Positions 59,768 through 64,000 of a DNA stretch of 64,000 nt are shown piece by piece. The position numbers and the translations under genes were made by a program. Source of the stretch: Anderseniella sp963700885 (GTDB lineage Bacteria; Pseudomonadota; Alphaproteobacteria; Rhizobiales; Aestuariivirgaceae); the NCBI GenBank assembly GCA_963700885.1, contig CAVOZJ010000002.1, forward strand, positions 186,001 to 250,000, read 5' to 3'. The notes beneath the pieces are model-generated. The model was not told the origin of the DNA and searched no databases. It saw nothing but the letters and a program-made list of their open reading frames with translations. Position 1 is the stretch's first letter. Each line of letters begins with the position of its first letter.

Positions 59768-61816
59768 TCAGGCGTTGGCTTCGAGGCCGGATAAAGCCGC
59801 CTGTACTGCGGCGTCTGCGGTAATGCCAAAGTGTTGATAGAGTTTCTCGTAAGGACCGGATGCACCAAATGTGGACATGCCAATGAAGGTGCCGTCGATG
59901 CCGATCAGGCCATCCCAGCCCTGGCGTACGCCGGCTTCGATAGCGATGCGCACAGGTTCGTCTCCGGTTATCAGCTTGCGATAGTCGGCATCCTGCTGAT
60001 CGAACAGGTCCATGCACGGCACGGATACAACTCTGGTGGAAATTTTGCTTTCCGCCAGTCTGGCGGACGCCTGCATGGCAATTTCGACTTCTGAGCCTGA
60101 AGCAAAAATCACTACCTTGGCGTCGTCGTCGCTGTGCACATCATATGCGCCGCGGGCACAAAGATTTTCCTTTTTGAACTTGATCCGGACAGGCGCGAGT
60201 TTCTGGCGGGTAAGCGCCAGGATGGAAGGCGTACTGGCCGCCTCCAGAGCCAGCTCCCAGCATTCGGCGGTCTCAACCGCGTCGCACGGACGGAAAATAT
60301 TGAGGTTCGGAATCACCCGCAGGGCGGCCAGATGTTCAACCGGCTGATGTGTCGGGCCATCTTCTCCAAGGCCGATTGAATCATGTGTCATGACATAGAT
60401 TACCCGCTGCTGCATGAGAGCAGACAGCCGGATCGCCGGACGGCAGTAATCAGTAAATACCAGGAATGTTCCGGAGTAGGGAATAACTCCGCCATGCAGC
60501 GCCATGCCGTTCATGGCTGCGGCCATGGCGTGCTCGCGAATACCCCAGTGTATGAAGCGGCCTGAAGGATTGTCAGCCGTAAACGGCACCATTGCCTTGG
60601 TGCGGGTGTTGTTCGAACCGGTGAGGTCGGCAGAACCGCCCATGGTTTCCGGCACCGCCGGATTGATGATTTCCAGCACGTTTTGCGAAGCATTACGGGT
60701 GGCGATGGGTCCGGGCGTTTCCGCAAGCTGTTGTTTGTAGGACACCACAGTTTCGTGCAGGTCTTCCGGCAGTGTGCCTGCCATGCAGCGGTCAAATTCT
60801 GCCCTCTTGGCCGTTTCCATGGCCTTGAAGCGGCCTTCCCAGGCCTTGCGTTCGCGGCAGCCGCGCAAGCCGGTAATGCGCCACATGTCTCTGACTGTTG
60901 TGGGAATTTCAAACGGCTTGTGGCTCCAGTCGAGCTGTTCGCGGGCGGCCTTTATTTCATCGCTGCCCAACGGAGCGCCGTGGGCGCCGGATGTTCCCTG
61001 TTTGCCAGGTGAACCGTATCCGATGATGGTGCGGCAGGCGATGAGAACAGGTTTGGTGGCCGTCTGGGCAGATGTCAGGGCACTGGCGATTTCGGTGTAG
61101 TCATGACCGTCTATGCGCATGACATCCCATCCCGATGCCGCAAACCGGCCCAGCTGATCGGTTGAATCCGTCAGACTGACAGGTCCATCGATGGAAATCT
61201 GATTGTCGTCCCACAACACGATCAGCTTGTTCAGTCTGAGGTGGCCTGCCAGCGTAATGGCTTCCTGGGAAATGCCTTCCATCAGGCAACCGTCACCTGC
61301 AAGCACGTAAGTGTGATGGTTGACGATGCTGTCGCCAAAGCGCGACGCCAGGTGAGCTTCAGCGATCGCCATGCCAACTGCATTGCCGAGACCCTGTCCA
61401 AGCGGTCCGGTGGTGGTTTCAATTCCCGAAGCGTGACCATATTCCGGATGACCGGCGGTGCGCGAGCCAAGTTGGCGGAAACTCTTCAACTCCTCTATGG
61501 TCATGTCTTCATAACCAAGCAGGTGCAGCAGCGAGTACAGCAACATTGATCCATGGCCAGCAGACAGCACGAACCGGTCACGGTCTGCCCAGTCCGGCGC
61601 CTGAGGGTCGAACTTCATGTAATGGGCAAACAACACGGTTGCTACGTCTGCAGCACCCATTGGCAGTCCCGGGTGACCGGAGTTGGCGGCCTGCACGGCA
61701 TCCATGGATAGCGCCCTGATGGCGTTTGCCATCTGGCTGAATTTGATAATGTCGTCAGGAGTGGCCGCTGCGGCATTGGACTTGCCGGACGCGGCGGCTG
61801 GATTAGCCGGTGTCAT
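59768..61816 (-). CDS. tkt: transketolase
   Basis: A 682-residue thiamine-diphosphate enzyme: SGHPGLPMGAADVATVLF, GHGSMLLYSLLHLLGYE, GPLGQGLGNAVGMA, the cofactor GDGCLMEG and the pyrimidine-domain HDSIGLGEDGPTHQP. It moves two-carbon units in the pentose phosphate pathway. Start 61816 (MTPANPAAAS) is preferred to an ATG 17 codons upstream. First gene of the leftward glycolytic run. Confidence 0.96.
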   Translation of the reverse strand: MTPANPAAASGKSNAAAATPDDIIKFSQMANAIRALSMDAVQAANSGHPGLPMGAADVATVLFAHYMKFDPQAPDWADRDRFVLSAGHGSMLLYSLLHLLGYEDMTIEELKSFRQLGSRTAGHPEYGHASGIETTTGPLGQGLGNAVGMAIAEAHLASRFGDSIVNHHTYVLAGDGCLMEGISQEAITLAGHLRLNKLIVLWDDNQISIDGPVSLTDSTDQLGRFAASGWDVMRIDGHDYTEIASALTSAQTATKPVLIACRTIIGYGSPGKQGTSGAHGAPLGSDEIKAAREQLDWSHKPFEIPTTVRDMWRITGLRGCRERKAWEGRFKAMETAKRAEFDRCMAGTLPEDLHETVVSYKQQLAETPGPIATRNASQNVLEIINPAVPETMGGSADLTGSNNTRTKAMVPFTADNPSGRFIHWGIREHAMAAAMNGMALHGGVIPYSGTFLVFTDYCRPAIRLSALMQQRVIYVMTHDSIGLGEDGPTHQPVEHLAALRVIPNLNIFRPCDAVETAECWELALEAASTPSILALTRQKLAPVRIKFKKENLCARGAYDVHSDDDAKVVIFASGSEVEIAMQASARLAESKISTRVVSVPCMDLFDQQDADYRKLITGDEPVRIAIEAGVRQGWDGLIGIDGTFIGMSTFGASGPYEKLYQHFGITADAAVQAALSGLEANA

Positions 61817-62049
61817 ATGTCTCTTTTCCACCGTTGAAATTCGGCGCCACCAATAGCACTCACGCAATTGGAGTCAATGGTGCTGTGCGCCCGCACCATC
61901 ATGACTGTGAATATTGTATACAAACAGGCTTGCCAACAGCGTGATTCATGTGCTGTTGACGGTATTGCCGGTAACCACCTAGAGTAATGAAGGGAATTGG
62001 CACTGACGAACTGTAGGTTACATTGCGTCAGGTTGCGGGGATAACAGCC

Positions 62050-62328
62050 ATGGCGTCTATATCTCAACTGGACCAGGCAATTGCGCACTTTGAACAGGCC
62101 ATGCGCCAGCTTGAAGCAGCATGGGCGCAGTCTGAGCAGAATCAGGGCAAGATTACCAAACTGAACACCGAAGCATCCGCCCTCAAGGAAGATCGCGCCA
62201 AACTTGCCGGTGAACTGGATGAAGTCCGCGCGCGCGCTGATGAGTTGGCAGAGGCCAGCCGGCAGGCGGCGAGGCGAATCGAGCTGGCAATGGCGCGGGT
62301 AAGAACCGTTATTGGCGAAGAGGTCTGA
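62050..62328 (+). CDS. DUF4164 coiled-coil protein
   Basis: A 92-residue, almost fully helical, heptad-rich protein starting MASISQLDQAIAHFEQAM. Short alphaproteobacterial coiled-coil proteins of the DUF4164 kind precede zapA, as here; function unknown, possibly linked to division. GGGGAT lies upstream of the ATG. It ends 4 nt before zapA, so the two form an operon. Confidence 0.8.
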   Translation: MASISQLDQAIAHFEQAMRQLEAAWAQSEQNQGKITKLNTEASALKEDRAKLAGELDEVRARADELAEASRQAARRIELAMARVRTVIGEEV

Positions 62329-62332
62329 ATTC

Positions 62333-62686
62333 ATGGGTCAGGTCGTCATCAACGTAAACAGCCGCTCTTTCACCATGGAATGCGCCGACGGTGAAGAAGA
62401 CCATCTGCAGGAACTGGCGAAACTGCTGGATACCCAGGTCAAGGAAATCAAGGCAGGTGTTGGCGAAGTCGGCGACATCCGTTTGCTGGTCATGGCAGGT
62501 CTGATCATTGCCGACCAGTTGTCGGAAGCCCTGGACCGGGTTGAAGTCCTGTCGGGCGAGATAACCGGTGCGCATAAAACCGTTTCTGAAGCGATTGAGC
62601 AATCAAGGAAAGCCGAAGCAGAGGCAGCGGACCGGATTGTGACAGCAGCCAAGCGGCTGGAACAGATTTCAAAGCTCGCCCGGTAA
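62333..62686 (+). CDS. zapA: cell division protein ZapA
   Basis: A 117-residue protein: QVVINVNSRSFTMECADGEEDHLQELAKLLD and the long C-terminal coiled coil (residues 65-117). ZapA bundles FtsZ at the septum. It is coupled to the DUF4164 gene and followed by a terminator at 62721. Confidence 0.92.
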   Translation: MGQVVINVNSRSFTMECADGEEDHLQELAKLLDTQVKEIKAGVGEVGDIRLLVMAGLIIADQLSEALDRVEVLSGEITGAHKTVSEAIEQSRKAEAEAADRIVTAAKRLEQISKLAR

Positions 62687-62720
62687 ATCCTGTTGTTCGC
62701 CGCCTCAACAGGCAGATGAT

Positions 62721-62753
62721 CCCGACCGCATCGATTGTGCGGATAGGGTTTTT
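62721..62753 (+). terminator. Rho-independent terminator of DUF4164-zapA
   Basis: CCGCA (62726-62730) pairs with TGCGG (62738-62742), reinforced by CCC (62721-62723) and GGG (62746-62748), followed by TTTTT. It lies 35 nt after the zapA stop. Confidence 0.75.
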
Positions 62754-62839
62754 ACACCTCATGACCAAATAAATTGATTTGTTCTGCCCCGCCGTGTTGG
62801 CGTGTCATCCACCGCATGGAAATTCAGCCGGATGTTTGC

Positions 62840-64000
62840 ATGTCAGATACTGTGGAACGAATACTCCCGCCAGCGCGGCGTGGCGGGGGCCGGGCGGGCC
62901 GGGTGAAGCGGAGGTTGGCGAGGGATCGTTTACCAGGTCCGGCGATTGTCACCCGAAAAATACCGGCCTATGAACTTCTTGGCGAAGAAGCGCTGCAGCG
63001 CATTGAAAGCCATGCCGACTGGATCTTGAAGGAAGTCGGCATTGAATTTCGCGGCGATGAAGAAGCACAAGACCTGTTTCGTCAGGCTGGCGCAAGTGTG
63101 ACCGGAGCGCGCGTCAGATTTGACCCGGGGCATGCGAGAAGCCTGTGTTCAACAGCTCCTTCGCAATTTCGCATGGAGGCCCGTGATCCGGCCAACGCGA
63201 TTGTGCTGGGCGGCGATCACGTGGTGCTGATGCCCAGCTATGGTCCACCCTTTGTCAGTGATCTTGATCGCGGACGGCGGTATGCCACGCTGCAGGATTT
63301 TCAGAACCTGGTTAAACTTACCTACATGTCGCGTTGCCTGAACCATTCGGGCGGCACTGTATGCGAACCGGTTGATGTTGCGGTGAACAAGCGCCATCTG
63401 GATATGGTGTATGCGCATGTTCGCTACTCGACCAAGCCGTTCACGGGGGCCGTTACATCGCCGGAACGGGCAGAAGATTCCATAGACATGGCGCGCATCG
63501 TGTTTGGCGCTGACTACGTGGATAAGAACTGTGTTGTTCAGGGTAACATAAATGTAAACTCGCCGCTGGTTTACGACCACGTCATGTCGGGGGCATTGAA
63601 GGCCTATGCCCGGGCCAACCAGTCGTGCGTGATATCGCCATTCATACTGGGCGGTGCGATGGGTCCGGTCACGCAACCGGCCCTGCTGGCCCAGTCCCAC
63701 GCCGAAGCCATGGCAGGGATCGCGTTGAGCCAGTTGGTCCGCAAGGGTTCACCCATGGTATATGGCAATTTCCTGACGACCATGAACCTTAAGACCGGCG
63801 CACCGACCTTTGGGACACCGGAAGCCAACCTGTCTACCTTTGCCATCGGGCAGTTGTGCCGGCGGCTGGGTCTGCCGTTGAGGTGCGGCGGGCAATTGTG
63901 CGCCTCCAAGGTGGCTGACGGGCAGGCCATGCAGGAGGCCACCAACTCCATGCTGACGGGCGTGCTTGCCGGGTCCAATTTCATTTTCCATGCCGCTGGC
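62840..64000 (+). CDS. MttB-family trimethylamine methyltransferase-like protein, truncated by the window edge
   Basis: The first 387 codons run to the window end without a stop. It starts MSDTVERIL and an Arg/Gly-rich tail, then KIPAYELLGEEALQRIESHAD, VGIEFRGDEEA, GGDHVVLMPSYGPPFVSDLDRGRRY, HSGGTVCEPVDVAVNKRHLDMVYAH, FILGGAMGPV and LGLPLRCGGQLCASKVADGQ. This is the MttB superfamily. The frame has no amber codon in the part where pyrrolysine sits in methanogen MttB, so it is a non-pyrrolysine member, which in relatives demethylates betaines or other quaternary amines. Substrate unknown. Confidence 0.88.
   Translation, partial: MSDTVERILPPARRGGGRAGRVKRRLARDRLPGPAIVTRKIPAYELLGEEALQRIESHADWILKEVGIEFRGDEEAQDLFRQAGASVTGARVRFDPGHARSLCSTAPSQFRMEARDPANAIVLGGDHVVLMPSYGPPFVSDLDRGRRYATLQDFQNLVKLTYMSRCLNHSGGTVCEPVDVAVNKRHLDMVYAHVRYSTKPFTGAVTSPERAEDSIDMARIVFGADYVDKNCVVQGNINVNSPLVYDHVMSGALKAYARANQSCVISPFILGGAMGPVTQPALLAQSHAEAMAGIALSQLVRKGSPMVYGNFLTTMNLKTGAPTFGTPEANLSTFAIGQLCRRLGLPLRCGGQLCASKVADGQAMQEATNSMLTGVLAGSNFIFHAAG

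Noticed and set aside
62780..62900. Possible 6S RNA downstream of zapA, with CCCCGCC (62788-62794) and GGCGGGG (62882-62888) arms.
   Set aside because: The position is right for 6S RNA, but the right arm falls inside the coding sequence of the MttB-family gene, whose Arg/Gly-rich N-terminus is typical of the family, and the fold is not convincing.
62840..64000. Pyrrolysine-containing MttB.
   Set aside because: No in-frame amber codon is seen in the 387 codons present, which include the region where pyrrolysine normally occurs.

Overview
The window looks like chromosomal DNA of an alphaproteobacterium, most likely of the order Hyphomicrobiales (Rhizobiales). Several genes are hallmarks of that class: GapR (DUF2312), TrcR (DUF1013), an RcdA-like DUF1465 protein, a DUF1127 protein, split PntAA/PntAB transhydrogenase subunits beside an aa3-oxidase subunit IV, cysteine-less L36 and L31, and DUF1036/DUF1244/DUF6356. 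The window is gene dense and almost entirely housekeeping. No rRNA, tRNA, CRISPR array or intact insertion sequence was seen.

Layout. 0-11.7 kb: a DUF1127 gene and methyltransferase divergent from a GlxA-type regulator, a ferredoxin-reductase-like flavoprotein, rpmJ, small secreted or unknown genes, a LysR regulator, a secreted cyclase-family enzyme, and pyruvate kinase with DUF1036 divergent from an N-formylglutamate amidohydrolase/DUF1244 pair. 11.7-19 kb: gapR flanked by repeats, a TPR protein, two cell-wall enzymes (DUF882/M15-like and an L,D-transpeptidase) and an orphan NtrC-type regulator. 19-28 kb: pepF, a DUF3445 haem N-demethylase and an ABC1 kinase in one run, then coxIV-like, pntAA, pntAB, pntB, a hydrolase and an Lrp regulator. 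28-34.5 kb: DUF6356, rpsU, purEK, two YdcH-like genes, a DAO-type oxidase, a 25-codon leader-like unit and a tyrosine recombinase that appears to have lost most catalytic residues. 34.5-44 kb: an acyl-CoA synthetase divergent from prpE-dinB-eamA, trcR, a cyclase-rraA pair and a quinone oxidoreductase. 44-53 kb: DUF1192, a candidate sRNA, an rcdA-like gene, rpmE, an ABC exporter, an OmpA/MotA-like stator pair with an IMPase and efp, and an iron alcohol dehydrogenase. 53-62 kb: a TauE permease and a long leftward run tkt, pgk, fba class I, proline-racemase-family enzyme, thiE-like, Sel1 protein, glycine-reductase-B-like protein. 62-64 kb: DUF4164, zapA and the first 387 codons of a non-pyrrolysine MttB-family methyltransferase.

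The central carbon genes (tkt, pgk, fba, pyk) cover the pentose-phosphate to pyruvate route, but no glyceraldehyde-3-phosphate dehydrogenase gene lies between tkt and pgk. Cell-cycle and division genes (gapR, trcR, rcdA-like, zapA) are scattered.

The least ordinary signals are: a dispersed non-coding repeat family at four loci, one copy being a 267-bp element with 32-bp inverted termini; a catalytically degenerate but full-length integrase; a 25-codon ORF preceded by a 14-nt perfect complement of the 16S 3' end and followed by a terminator; and a candidate sRNA with an exposed CCUCCC between two hairpins. I did not find a convincing new multi-gene defence or biosynthetic system.
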